DNA of 64,000 nt, taken from NCBI RefSeq assembly GCF_029382225.1, contig NZ_JARLTC010000021.1, forward strand, positions 124,001 through 188,000. Direction: 5' to 3'. The notes beneath the pieces were generated by a model. It was not told the DNA's origin. It was given only the letters and a program-made list of their open reading frames with translations, and did no database searches. This document shows positions 33,207 to 39,982 of the stretch, piece after piece. A program made the position numbers and the translations under genes. Every line of letters begins with the position of its first letter. The stretch's first letter is position 1. The DNA comes from Spongiactinospora sp. TRM90649 (GTDB lineage: Bacteria; Actinomycetota; Actinomycetes; Streptosporangiales; Streptosporangiaceae).

Positions 33207-34466
33207 TCAGCGGCCGAAGCAGATCGTCCGGCCGGCCTTGACCTGGTCCTGCTTGTAGGAGACCTGGTCGACCAGGGCGCCGGAGGGATCGGTGAGGGTG
33301 AGCGCGTCGCCCGTGTTGCCGAGCTGGACCGCGGAGCCCAGGGTGATCTGCGTGACCGCTCCCCCGGCGACCACGCCGCCGAGTCCCTGGCGTCCGCCGC
33401 CGGTGTCGGCGAGGTTCCATCCGGTGAGGGTGATCTCCCGCGCGGTGGTGTTCAGCAGGGTGACCGTCTCGTGGCCCCGGTCGGCGCCCAGGGGGTCGGG
33501 CAGCGCGGCGACGATCAGCAGGTCGCCGACGGCGGCGGGCTTGGGCGTCGTGGGGGTGCCCGGCAGGGCCGGGTCGGGGCTGATGACGAAGTCCTCGGGC
33601 CAGACGGTGAGCTGGATCCGCTGCCCGGAGGCGCGGACCACGTCGTGGATGTTCCCGCGCTCCAGCCGGTCGAGCAGGAACAGCTCGTCGTCGCGGTGCA
33701 CCGGGTCGGCGCGCAGCCAGGCGTCGAACCCGTCGAAGCCGGTGTTCCCGGCCGCGAGGTAGGGGACGATCCGCCGGAACAGCTTGGGCCAGACGACCAG
33801 CGCCTGCAACGCGTCGAGGTCGGCGACCGTCGCCGCGCCGTCGGGGTCGGCGACGGATCGCGGCCACAGGCCGGTCGGCGCGGCGGCGGCCCGCGCCGCG
33901 CGTGACACGGCGGCGAGGTGGTCGCGCAGGACGGCGGGCAGCGTGGCGTAGAACGCGGGGTAGGCGAGCCCGGCGGCGAGCAGCGCGGCGTTGGCGGAGG
34001 TGTCGGTGAGCGCCTCGTCGAGGAAGATCACCGAGCCGTCGGGGCCGGGGTGCTCGCCCGCGAAGGCGAACGCGATGAGGCGTCCGTTGGCGTCGATGCC
34101 GTTGGACAGCACGTGGCCGCGGACCGTGTCCTGGTCGGCGGACTGCACCTTGTTGGGCAGGTCGGGGAAGTAGACGACGTTGGTGAAGCCGAGCAGGCGG
34201 AGCAGTTCGTCGCGGGCGGCGTTGGCCCCGGCGAGTTCCTGGTGGGTCTCGCCGAAGTGCGTCTCCAGCGCGTCGATCGCCTCCAGGCGGACCGAGATGC
34301 CCCGCGCGTTGATGCCCGGGGGCGTGCCGGAGGGCCGCGACAGGCCCTCGACCAGGGTGGGCGAGTCGGGGCGGAACTTCACGGTGTCGCCGTCGGGTTC
34401 GGGACCCTGGCGAGGAAGGTCTGGATAGCGGATCACGAATTCGCCGCGCAGCAGTGTGTAGCCCAT
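33207..34466 (-). CDS. SNase-like/lamin-tail-domain protein
   Basis: 419 residues. The start YTLLRGEFVIRYPDLPRQGPE then DGDTVKFRPDSP and VRLEAIDALETH resembles the OB-fold of staphylococcal-type thermonucleases (GDTV and R-x-x-I-D-x-x-E elements). A helical middle of about 200 residues follows. The last about 115 residues are a lamin-tail domain (GHETVTLLNTTAREITLTGWNLADT, VQLGNTGDALTLTDPSGALVDQVSYKQDQ). LTD domains in bacteria accompany secreted nucleases and phosphatases. No signal peptide is visible at the chosen ATG. Several nuclease catalytic residues cannot be confirmed by eye, so activity is uncertain. Confidence 0.75.
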   Translation of the reverse strand: MGYTLLRGEFVIRYPDLPRQGPEPDGDTVKFRPDSPTLVEGLSRPSGTPPGINARGISVRLEAIDALETHFGETHQELAGANAARDELLRLLGFTNVVYFPDLPNKVQSADQDTVRGHVLSNGIDANGRLIAFAFAGEHPGPDGSVIFLDEALTDTSANAALLAAGLAYPAFYATLPAVLRDHLAAVSRAARAAAAPTGLWPRSVADPDGAATVADLDALQALVVWPKLFRRIVPYLAAGNTGFDGFDAWLRADPVHRDDELFLLDRLERGNIHDVVRASGQRIQLTVWPEDFVISPDPALPGTPTTPKPAAVGDLLIVAALPDPLGADRGHETVTLLNTTAREITLTGWNLADTGGGRQGLGGVVAGGAVTQITLGSAVQLGNTGDALTLTDPSGALVDQVSYKQDQVKAGRTICFGR

Positions 34467-34597
34467 GACGACCCCTCAACTCTGGGACTGCCCCCAGGTC
34501 CCGCCGACTTGGAACGTACCCACGTTGTACTACACAGCCCCGCTACTTACGGCTAAATCGCGCTATGCGGCGAAACGGGGTGATTGTCCAGGTCGGG

Positions 34598-35746
34598 TCA
34601 GTAGCCGGCGGCCCCGTTCAGCAGCCACCTGCGCATCACGCGCAGCGCCATCGCGGGCGGCACCGTGCCCGCGCCGAGGCCGACCTCCACCAGCAGGTCG
34701 AACATCGACCGGCTGCGCGCGGCGGACTCGATCGCGGCGTCCACGAAGCCCGGCCGCCGGGCGGCGCGGGCCAGCACGTCCGTGGTGCGCAGGTGACGCC
34801 CGAGCGCCTCGCGCAGGGCGCCGCGGTAGGCGGGCAGGGGCGCGCCCGGCCGCCCGGCGGCGGCCTGCCCGGCCAGCCTGCCGGACACCAGCGCGTAGTA
34901 GATGCCCTCCCCGGTCAGCGGGTTGATCAGGCCCGCCGCGTCGCCCGCGAGCAGCACCCGGCCCACGCCGGGGACCGGCCTGCCGGGCGACAGCGGCAGG
35001 TGGTGGGCGCGCAGGTCGCGCGCGGGCAGGTGCGGCAGGAGGGCGGCGAGCCCGCCGTGCAGGACCTCGCGGCCGGGCCGTCCGGTGGCCGCGAGGCGGG
35101 TGCGCAGCATGCCGAAGCCGACGTTGGCGGTGCCGTCGCCGATGGGGAACGACCAGGCATAAGCGGGCCAGCCGTCCCTGGTCATGGCGATGAACTGCAC
35201 GTCATCGGACGGCGGGACGTCGGCGTAGCCGCGCACCGCGATCGCCGTCTGCCCGGCGGGCGGCGCGGGTACGCCGATCAGGCGGCGCACGGTCGAGTTG
35301 GCCCCGTCGGCGGCGACGACCACGCGGGCCGGGATCGTGCCGTCCACGAGCACGTGGTCGCCCCTTACGGCGAGCGCGCGGACACGGTGGCGGCGCACCT
35401 CGGCCCCGCGCTCCCCCGCCGCCCGCACGAGCCGCGCGTCGAAGACCATCCGCGGCACCACGTGGTTGGGACGCGCGACCGCCGCGCAGACGTGCGCGCC
35501 GCCCGGCGAGATCATCGAGAGCCGCCCGGACGGACGGTAGTCGTCGATCAGGCCGGGCACGCCGAGCAGCGCGAACTCGTCCCGGCAGTGCGCGGCGATG
35601 CCGTCACCGCACGCCTTGTCCCGGGGAAAGGCGGCCCGGTCCAGCAGCAGCACCCGGGCCTGCGGCCGCACCCGCAGCGCCCCCAGCGCCGCCGCCGCGC
35701 CCGCGGGCCCGCCCCCGACCACCACCACATCCCACGACTCTTCCAC
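34598..35746 (-). CDS. geranylgeranyl-reductase-family FAD oxidoreductase
   Basis: 382 residues from GTG 35746; the upstream open frame to 35896 is arginine-rich and unlike protein. The Rossmann fingerprint VVVVGGGPAGAAAA binds FAD; RAAFPRDKACGDG is the family-specific cysteine-containing motif; VLLAGDAAGLINPLTGEGI is the second FAD motif. The family reduces prenyl chains of chlorophyll, menaquinone or archaeal-type lipids, or tailors polyketides, using NAD(P)H. In actinomycetes several copies are common, one near nuo and menaquinone genes; none of those is here. The C-terminal basic helix ALRVMRRWLLNG may contact membrane. Confidence 0.88.
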   Translation of the reverse strand: MEESWDVVVVGGGPAGAAAALGALRVRPQARVLLLDRAAFPRDKACGDGIAAHCRDEFALLGVPGLIDDYRPSGRLSMISPGGAHVCAAVARPNHVVPRMVFDARLVRAAGERGAEVRRHRVRALAVRGDHVLVDGTIPARVVVAADGANSTVRRLIGVPAPPAGQTAIAVRGYADVPPSDDVQFIAMTRDGWPAYAWSFPIGDGTANVGFGMLRTRLAATGRPGREVLHGGLAALLPHLPARDLRAHHLPLSPGRPVPGVGRVLLAGDAAGLINPLTGEGIYYALVSGRLAGQAAAGRPGAPLPAYRGALREALGRHLRTTDVLARAARRPGFVDAAIESAARSRSMFDLLVEVGLGAGTVPPAMALRVMRRWLLNGAAGY

Positions 35747-35799
35747 CCGCCAGAGCCTGCCACCCCGCTCCCCCGCCGAAACCCGCGCCGGCGCGCGGC

Positions 35800-36100
35800 T
35801 CAGGCCCGCAGCTCGACGCCCCTGATGGCGCACTCGGCGAGCAGCCGCCCGCAACCGATACGCCCCTCCAGGCAGCCGCGCGATCCGCAGTGGCACGGCG
35901 GGCCCTCGGCGTCGAGCGACACGTGCCCCATCTCGCCGCCGACGCCGACCGACCAGCGCACGTACACCATGTCGCGCATCGGCCTGCCGACGCCCAAGGT
36001 GGCCTCGGCCAGCGCGGCCAGCCGGGCGTTGTTGTCCACGGCCACCCGCACGCCGAACTCGTCGGCGAGCCTGCGGGCCGGCGGCAGGTAGCGGACGGGA
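35800..36100 (-). pseudogene. ROK-family sugar kinase/repressor remnant
   Basis: A minus-strand fragment of about 100 codons with the ROK landmarks VRVAVDNNARLAALAEATLG, then VYVRWSVGVG fused directly to EMGHVSLDAEGPPCHCGSRGCLEG. The cysteine-rich zinc motif CxCGxxGCLE is intact, but about 15 residues that should separate the two blocks are lost, the protein ends about 20 residues later, about 150 C-terminal residues are absent, and no amino-terminal half exists. The left boundary of similarity meets a strong hairpin at 36101-36133. Inactive remnant beside the phage integration site. Confidence 0.7.
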
Positions 36101-36133
36101 GGGAGATCCGCGCCGTAATGGCGCGGATCTCCC
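36101..36133. terminator. 14-bp perfect hairpin, terminator-like
   Basis: GGGAGATCCGCGCC at 36101-36114 pairs perfectly with GGCGCGGATCTCCC at 36120-36133 around GTAAT. On the plus strand it is followed by a CCTCTTCCCC pyrimidine run. It lies between the ROK remnant and the tRNA gene and would isolate the tRNA from flanking transcription. Confidence 0.6.
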
Positions 36134-36240
36134 CCTCTTCCCCTACCGCCGATTCACCAGATTTCGCTAGACTTCCCCCTCCCCGTAACCGGTGATCTGT
36201 ACTGGCATCACGCGGTATATGTGAGAGACTGCACGTCTGC

Positions 36241-36314
36241 GGGGCGGTAGCTCAGCTGGTCAGAGCAGCGGACTCATAATCCGTGGGTCGTGGGTTCAAG
36301 TCCCACCCGCCCTA
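36241..36314 (+). tRNA. tRNA with CAT anticodon (Met or lysidine-type Ile)
   Basis: A 74-base cloverleaf: acceptor GGGGCGG/CCGCCCT (G1-U72 wobble), D arm GCTC...GAGC, anticodon stem GCGGA/TCCGT with loop CTCATAA, variable loop GGGTC, T arm GTGGG-TTCAAGT-CCCAC, discriminator A at 36314. Anticodon CAT at 36274-36276 means elongator methionine, or isoleucine if the C is modified to lysidine; sequence alone does not decide. CCA is only partly encoded (CCC follows). A TATAT -10-like element lies at 36216-36220. The phage integrase gene ends inside its 3' half, so this is the attachment site, and the host tRNA stays intact. Confidence 0.92.
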
Positions 36315-36316
36315 CC
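36276..36316. other. probable attachment site core (prophage left end) in tRNA 3' half
   Basis: The integrase stop at 36296 lies inside the tRNA, so the integrated phage must carry the tRNA 3' part on its own genome, as is typical for tRNA-targeting actinophages. The exact core is not definable from one end; it should include the anticodon-loop-to-3'-end block. A second copy of the T arm was not noticed elsewhere in the window, so the other att site lies beyond 64,000. Confidence 0.55.
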
Positions 36317-37963
36317 CACGTTCAGGCCCACAGCCTGCGGCTTCGTATCCCCGTCGGAATCCGTGGGTCGCCCTTGCGGGAGATGGGAGACCGAAGGGAG
36401 ACCGGCAGTTTCGGACCCTTCCCCTACCGGCACCGCCCGCGGCACCAAGCTCACGCTCGCCTCCGCCGCAGCGCGGGCCACCTCCGGAAGTACGTTCGTG
36501 TAGATGTCCGACGTGATCCGTACCGACGAGTGCCGCAGCATCGCGCTCGTGGTCTTCATATCGTTGCCCGCCGCGAGGCTCAGCGTGGCCGCGCCATGCC
36601 GGAGATCATGAAGGCGGATCGGCGGTAGCCCAGCCGCGAACGCCAGCCGCTCGAAATGCTCGCTGACCCAGTCCGGGGACAACTCCCGCCCGTCCTCACG
36701 AGTGAAGATCCGGCCGGTGTCCGTCCACGCCTCACCCCAGGCCAGCCGCTCCTCAAGCTGCTGCGCCCGATACGCTCGCAGCACGGACACCGTCACGGAG
36801 TCGAGCGCGACCGCAGCATCCGAGAGTTCCGTCTTGGGAGCGCCCTCCTTCACCACCTTTCCCACGGTGGTGAGCTGCCGCGCCGTTGTGAGAAGCCCCT
36901 CGTCAAGGTCGGCGTCCACCCAGCGCGCGCCACATGCCTCGCCGCGGCGCAATCCTCGGAAAGCGACGAGGTGGTACAGGGCATAAAGCCGCTCGGTTGC
37001 GATCGCGTCCAGGAACGTGCCGAGCTGGACCGGCGTCCACACCATGACACGAGATGGACGCGTCGTCGCCAGCCAGACCCTGAACTTCTCCAGCGGCTTC
37101 GCCGGGCGTACCGATGCCGTCCGCTCAGCCTCCAGGCGTTCCCTGAACGCCGCCGCGAACGCCTCCACTCGCGGGCGCGTCCAGACCACACCTTTAGCCC
37201 TCTGCCCACTGTCCAGCTTGACCAGCGCGGCGGCGTTGAACTCGACGAGATGCTCCCGCTCGGCTGCGGCCAGGACGGTTCGGATGGTCGCCCGAATGCG
37301 CTGCTTCGTCACTGGACCGGTGATCCGCTTGCCTCTGGTCGCCGCCCGGATCCCGGGATCTTCCGACGCCCGCGCCGCGAGCAGGGCAGCGTTCTTCTCG
37401 TCGATCCTGGTAAACACCGCCTCAATAGTCGGCACGAACAGCCGGTCCAACCGCACCTTCTCCAGCACCTCGCGGATATGGGTCTCATAGTGCGAGGTGT
37501 AACTGATCAGCGTGCTTTCCCGGATGTCCTGGAGCCTGCCCCTGCGAGCCCGCCACGTCGCCCAGTAGTCACCGAACGTCATGGCCTGCAGCGGCTGGCC
37601 AGCCCGAAACTTCCGATGCAGTTCCTCATAGTCCGGCATCGGCAGCTCCCTGCGATGCGCAGCCCGAATCATGGCGAGGATCTCCATCCGCGCCTCATGC
37701 CCTTCCGTGCCCGCGTCCGGGATGTCGAGGAGCCGCCCGGCTCTCTCGTAGAAGGCGTCCAGCTCGGCAGCGCTGGCGAAACCTCCGGCCCTCAGATAGA
37801 TACGCTTGCCGTCCGGTCCGGCCGGCACCTCGGCCTTGCCGTACCAGCTCCCATGGGTCGGATTCCACGAGCCGTTCGCGCGGCGCAACTTCGGGCACCT
37901 CGCGCCCAACTCCCGACCGTCCCCTGTACGACACTTGCAGCGCTTGAACCCGTTGCCGGTCAC
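36296..37963 (-). CDS. int: tyrosine-recombinase integrase
   Basis: 555 residues from GTG 37963. An amino-terminal basic, Cys-containing arm-binding part (GFKRCKCRTGDGRELGARC), SAM-like core-binding domain about 125-245, then the catalytic domain with R339 (FRGLRRGEACG), H452 and R455 (HDLRHG), H478 (LRHSS) and the nucleophile Y488 (DIYTNV). All catalytic residues are visible, so it should be active in integration and, with an excisionase, excision. Its C-terminal tail (KPQAVGLNVGRAGGT) is encoded by the tRNA/att region. The GTG overlaps the stop of a small upstream gene by 4 bases (GTGA). Confidence 0.95.
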   Translation of the reverse strand: MTGNGFKRCKCRTGDGRELGARCPKLRRANGSWNPTHGSWYGKAEVPAGPDGKRIYLRAGGFASAAELDAFYERAGRLLDIPDAGTEGHEARMEILAMIRAAHRRELPMPDYEELHRKFRAGQPLQAMTFGDYWATWRARRGRLQDIRESTLISYTSHYETHIREVLEKVRLDRLFVPTIEAVFTRIDEKNAALLAARASEDPGIRAATRGKRITGPVTKQRIRATIRTVLAAAEREHLVEFNAAALVKLDSGQRAKGVVWTRPRVEAFAAAFRERLEAERTASVRPAKPLEKFRVWLATTRPSRVMVWTPVQLGTFLDAIATERLYALYHLVAFRGLRRGEACGARWVDADLDEGLLTTARQLTTVGKVVKEGAPKTELSDAAVALDSVTVSVLRAYRAQQLEERLAWGEAWTDTGRIFTREDGRELSPDWVSEHFERLAFAAGLPPIRLHDLRHGAATLSLAAGNDMKTTSAMLRHSSVRITSDIYTNVLPEVARAAAEASVSLVPRAVPVGEGSETAGLPSVSHLPQGRPTDSDGDTKPQAVGLNVGRAGGT

Positions 37964-38238
37964 CGCACCTCCCGCAGACGCGTCAGGCCCTCATCCTGCC
38001 TTCCCGCCCGCCTGCCCGCCGAGCGCCGACCGCCGCCGCGGATCACCGTGCCAGGCGGCCACGTGCGCGCGGCGCGCTCCACGCGGCCCGCCTCCGCAGC
38101 CCGCCGCCCCACAGCGGCGGCCACCCCCGGCCGGGCCTGGCCGCCGGCGAACTTGTTGGCTAAGAAGACTGCGCGGTCCACGAGGGCGTCGAGCGCGTCC
38201 GGCTGAGGACTGGAACTTGGATCGGTATTGCTGGTCAC
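37960..38238 (-). CDS. small hypothetical protein upstream of integrase
   Basis: 92 residues, coupled to int by a 4-base overlap. The start MTSNTDPSSSPQPDALDALVDRAVFLANKF has an acidic helix; the rest is Arg/Ala/Gly rich (RRAAEAGRVERAARTW, RRSAGRRAGRQDEGLTRLREVR), suggesting DNA contact. Short genes of this kind often precede integrases in actinomycete phages and integrative plasmids and may be recombination accessory factors. No domain recognised. Confidence 0.6.
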   Translation of the reverse strand: MTSNTDPSSSPQPDALDALVDRAVFLANKFAGGQARPGVAAAVGRRAAEAGRVERAARTWPPGTVIRGGGRRSAGRRAGRQDEGLTRLREVR

Positions 38239-38361
38239 ATCGCCTCCACCCCACGTGGGTGAGTTGCCCCGTCCTCGCCTGGCTAATAGCCGACGCCAAA
38301 CGACGGGTATAGTCCATATGTTCTACGGCGATGTGACCGGCTTGTGACATAATTTGCGTCT

Positions 38362-38386
38362 GGTAGGCGGCCCTACCCGCCTTTTT
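38362..38386. terminator. hairpin at repressor 3' end
   Basis: Two overlapping structures: GGTAGG 38362-38367 with CCTACC 38372-38377, and AGGCGG 38365-38370 with CCGCCT 38377-38382 followed by TTTT on the plus strand. It lies directly at the end of the leftward repressor gene, so the first form would stop repressor transcription; the T-run favours stopping rightward transcription instead. Confidence 0.4.
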
Positions 38387-38922
38387 CAGGCAGACTTGCC
38401 CGCCGACATGCCGCCGTTCGCGTCGTCATCGTCTTCGGGCTGACGTCCGGCGAGCCGGTCCAGCTTGCTGGACAGTTCGCGGAACTGTCGCTGCTGGTCG
38501 GCGATGAGCGTTTCCATCCGCTGCTCGTTCGCCTGATAGATCGCAAAGAGTGCTTTTTCTACGGGCGTTGTCGGAACGAACGTTGCCAAATCGAATTCGG
38601 CATCATTCTCCTCGCTGCCACTCGGCGCAGCCTGCAATGGCGGTTGGGATTTGGGTGTTGTGGTTTCGTAACCTGCCGCGGCGACCAGTTCCTCTGGCCC
38701 TACACCCAGGACGGGAAAGCGGTCCCGCAGAGCGGTGCCGAGGGTGACGAGGCTGGAGAACTTGGGCTGGCTGCGCCCGCTCTTCCAGCGTGAGATTTGC
38801 GCCTCGCTCACACCCACCACGGCGGCGAGCGCCGCCTGGGTGAGCCCCGACTTGTCGAGGACATGATCGAGCAGGGCGCCGAGCTGCAGCGCGGGCTCTG
38901 GCGTGCCTTGACTCCTGACCAT
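38386..38922 (-). CDS. XRE-type phage repressor (immunity protein)
   Basis: 178 residues from ATG 38922. An XRE helix-turn-helix near residues 15-70 (LGALLDHVLDKSGLTQAALAAVVGVSEAQISRWKSGRSQPKF) is followed by an acidic linker and a C-terminal coiled coil (QANEQRMETLIADQQRQFRELSSKLDRLAG) that likely dimerises it; no LexA-type peptidase domain is visible, so release from lysogeny is not by self-cleavage. The promoter is unusually clear: -35 TTGACC (38958-38953) and -10 TATCGT (38935-38930) 17 bases apart, which puts the mRNA start at about the A of ATG, giving a leaderless transcript. Two GCGCAAGA boxes overlie this promoter, implying autoregulation. Confidence 0.85.
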   Translation of the reverse strand: MVRSQGTPEPALQLGALLDHVLDKSGLTQAALAAVVGVSEAQISRWKSGRSQPKFSSLVTLGTALRDRFPVLGVGPEELVAAAGYETTTPKSQPPLQAAPSGSEENDAEFDLATFVPTTPVEKALFAIYQANEQRMETLIADQQRQFRELSSKLDRLAGRQPEDDDDANGGMSAGKSA

Positions 38923-39097
38923 GCGCAAGACGATAGACGCAAGCGCAAGATCGGTCAATGTTGCGGCGCTCGCAAGGTGCGAGGTCACCTCACAAACCGC
39001 CGCCTGACTGGCTGTATTGACCGCATCCGGTCATCAAGTTCTTGCGCCTTACAACTTACGTAAGTGTCTTGCGCAGGCGGCAAGGGCGAGGTACGGT
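38923..39097. promoter_or_regulatory. phage immunity switch: divergent promoters with TCTTGCGC operators
   Basis: Four copies of one 8-base box: GCGCAAGA at 38923-38930 and 38943-38950, and its complement TCTTGCGC at 39040-39047 and 39067-39074. Leftward promoter: TTGACC, 17 bases, TATCGT, with one box in the spacer and one on the -10/start. Rightward promoter: TTGCGC (39069-39074), 17 bases, TACGGT (39092-39097), with one box on its -35. A perfect 12-base palindrome ACTTACGTAAGT lies at 39054-39065 between the right-hand boxes and may bind a second protein such as the Cro-like product. Confidence 0.7.
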
Positions 39098-39133
39098 TCC
39101 GGCACGGCAACCCTCCGAGACCAGGGAGAGCTC

Positions 39134-39367
39134 ATGGCACCGACCACACGACTCCGCGAAGGGGTCGCCGAGCGCCTCAAGGCGACGTTCGGATGCGCGA
39201 CCGATGGCGAGGTCGCCGAGCGCGTCGGGATCCACCCCGCCACCTGGAGCCGAGCCACGCGAGGCAAGGCCGCTCCCGGTGAAAAGCTCGCCCGCGCACT
39301 CCTCAAGACGACTGGCATGACCTTCGACGAGCTGTTCGTGATCGACCTGCGGGACGAGCAACCGTGA
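39134..39367 (+). CDS. Cro-like helix-turn-helix protein
   Basis: 77 residues from ATG 39134 with GGGAGAG 3 bases upstream. A single XRE-like HTH (ERLKATFGCATDGEVAERVGIHPATWSRATRGKAAPGEKLARALLKTTG) makes up nearly the whole protein. It is the first rightward gene of the lytic transcript, divergent from the repressor, which is the standard place for a Cro-type antirepressor. Its stop overlaps the GTG of the next gene by 4 bases. Confidence 0.8.
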   Translation: MAPTTRLREGVAERLKATFGCATDGEVAERVGIHPATWSRATRGKAAPGEKLARALLKTTGMTFDELFVIDLRDEQP

Positions 39368-39630
39368 AGGCCGGCCCCATCGGCATGACCGAGCAAGAGC
39401 TGGTCGCCCTGCCCCTGGCCGTAGACATCGTCACCGCCGGACGCGCCCTCGGAGTCGGCCGAACCAAGGCCCACGAACTCGTCCGCTCAGGCGACTTCCC
39501 GTGCCAGGTGCTGCCCCTCGGCCACACCTACCGAGTCACCAAGGTCGACCTTCTCCGCACGCTCGGCCTGGAGGACCTCATGGAACGCGTCCTCGCCGCA
39601 GCCGTGCGCGGCCTCGAAATCTCGCACTGA
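39364..39630 (+). CDS. excisionase-like MerR/HTH_17 protein
   Basis: 88 residues from GTG 39364. The core LPLAVDIVTAGRALGVGRTKAHELVRSGDFPCQVLPLGHTYRVTKVDLLRTLG is the winged HTH_17/excisionase domain, including the LGVGRTxAxELVRSGxFP and the YRVxKxDLLRxLG blocks. Such proteins act as excisionases or as early regulators. Separation from int (1.4 kb away, opposite strand) is common in actinophages. Coupled to the Cro-like gene by a 4-base overlap; an 82-base GC-rich gap with a possible hairpin follows. Confidence 0.75.
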   Translation: MKAGPIGMTEQELVALPLAVDIVTAGRALGVGRTKAHELVRSGDFPCQVLPLGHTYRVTKVDLLRTLGLEDLMERVLAAAVRGLEISH

Positions 39631-39712
39631 CGGCCAGCGCGGGCCCCGACCACGGCCCGGCCGGGCGCCCGCCCAAACCCCCGCTCACCTCAACCTCTGG
39701 GAGCGAAGATCC

Positions 39713-39982
39713 ATGACCGACCCTACGCGCACCACCGTCACCGCCACCATCGTCATCCGCAACCCCCGCGCCGAGCACATCAACGTGACCAGCGCCGACC
39801 GCCTCCCCGGCATCGTGGTCCTGGAGCTGGCCCCCAGCAACAAGGGCTACTTCGAACTCGGCGGCGCGGCTGGCGACCGCGAGGCCGACGCCGCCGCGAT
39901 GGACCGCCTCGCCCAGGCCGCCACCGAGGCCGCCGCCAAGCTCCGCGCCCCGCAGCCCACCAACGACGGGCGGGCTGTCTGA
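39713..39982 (+). CDS. hypothetical early phage protein
   Basis: 89 residues with GGGAGCG ahead of ATG 39713. Amino half predicted beta (TTVTATIVIRNPRAEHINVT, GIVVLELAPSNKGYFELGG), C half an Ala-rich helix (DAAAMDRLAQAATEAAAKL). No family recognised. The stop overlaps the start of the next gene (TGATG), so it belongs to the early rightward operon. Confidence 0.65.
   Translation: MTDPTRTTVTATIVIRNPRAEHINVTSADRLPGIVVLELAPSNKGYFELGGAAGDREADAAAMDRLAQAATEAAAKLRAPQPTNDGRAV

Noticed and set aside
36241..36314. Naming the tRNA firmly as methionine
   Set aside because: A CAT anticodon also occurs in lysidine-modified isoleucine tRNA, and the T-arm resembles that class; sequence alone does not settle it.
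38386..38922. A self-cleaving (LexA/lambda CI-type) repressor
   Set aside because: The C-terminal part is an acidic linker and coiled coil with no Ala-Gly cleavage site or Ser-Lys peptidase motif.
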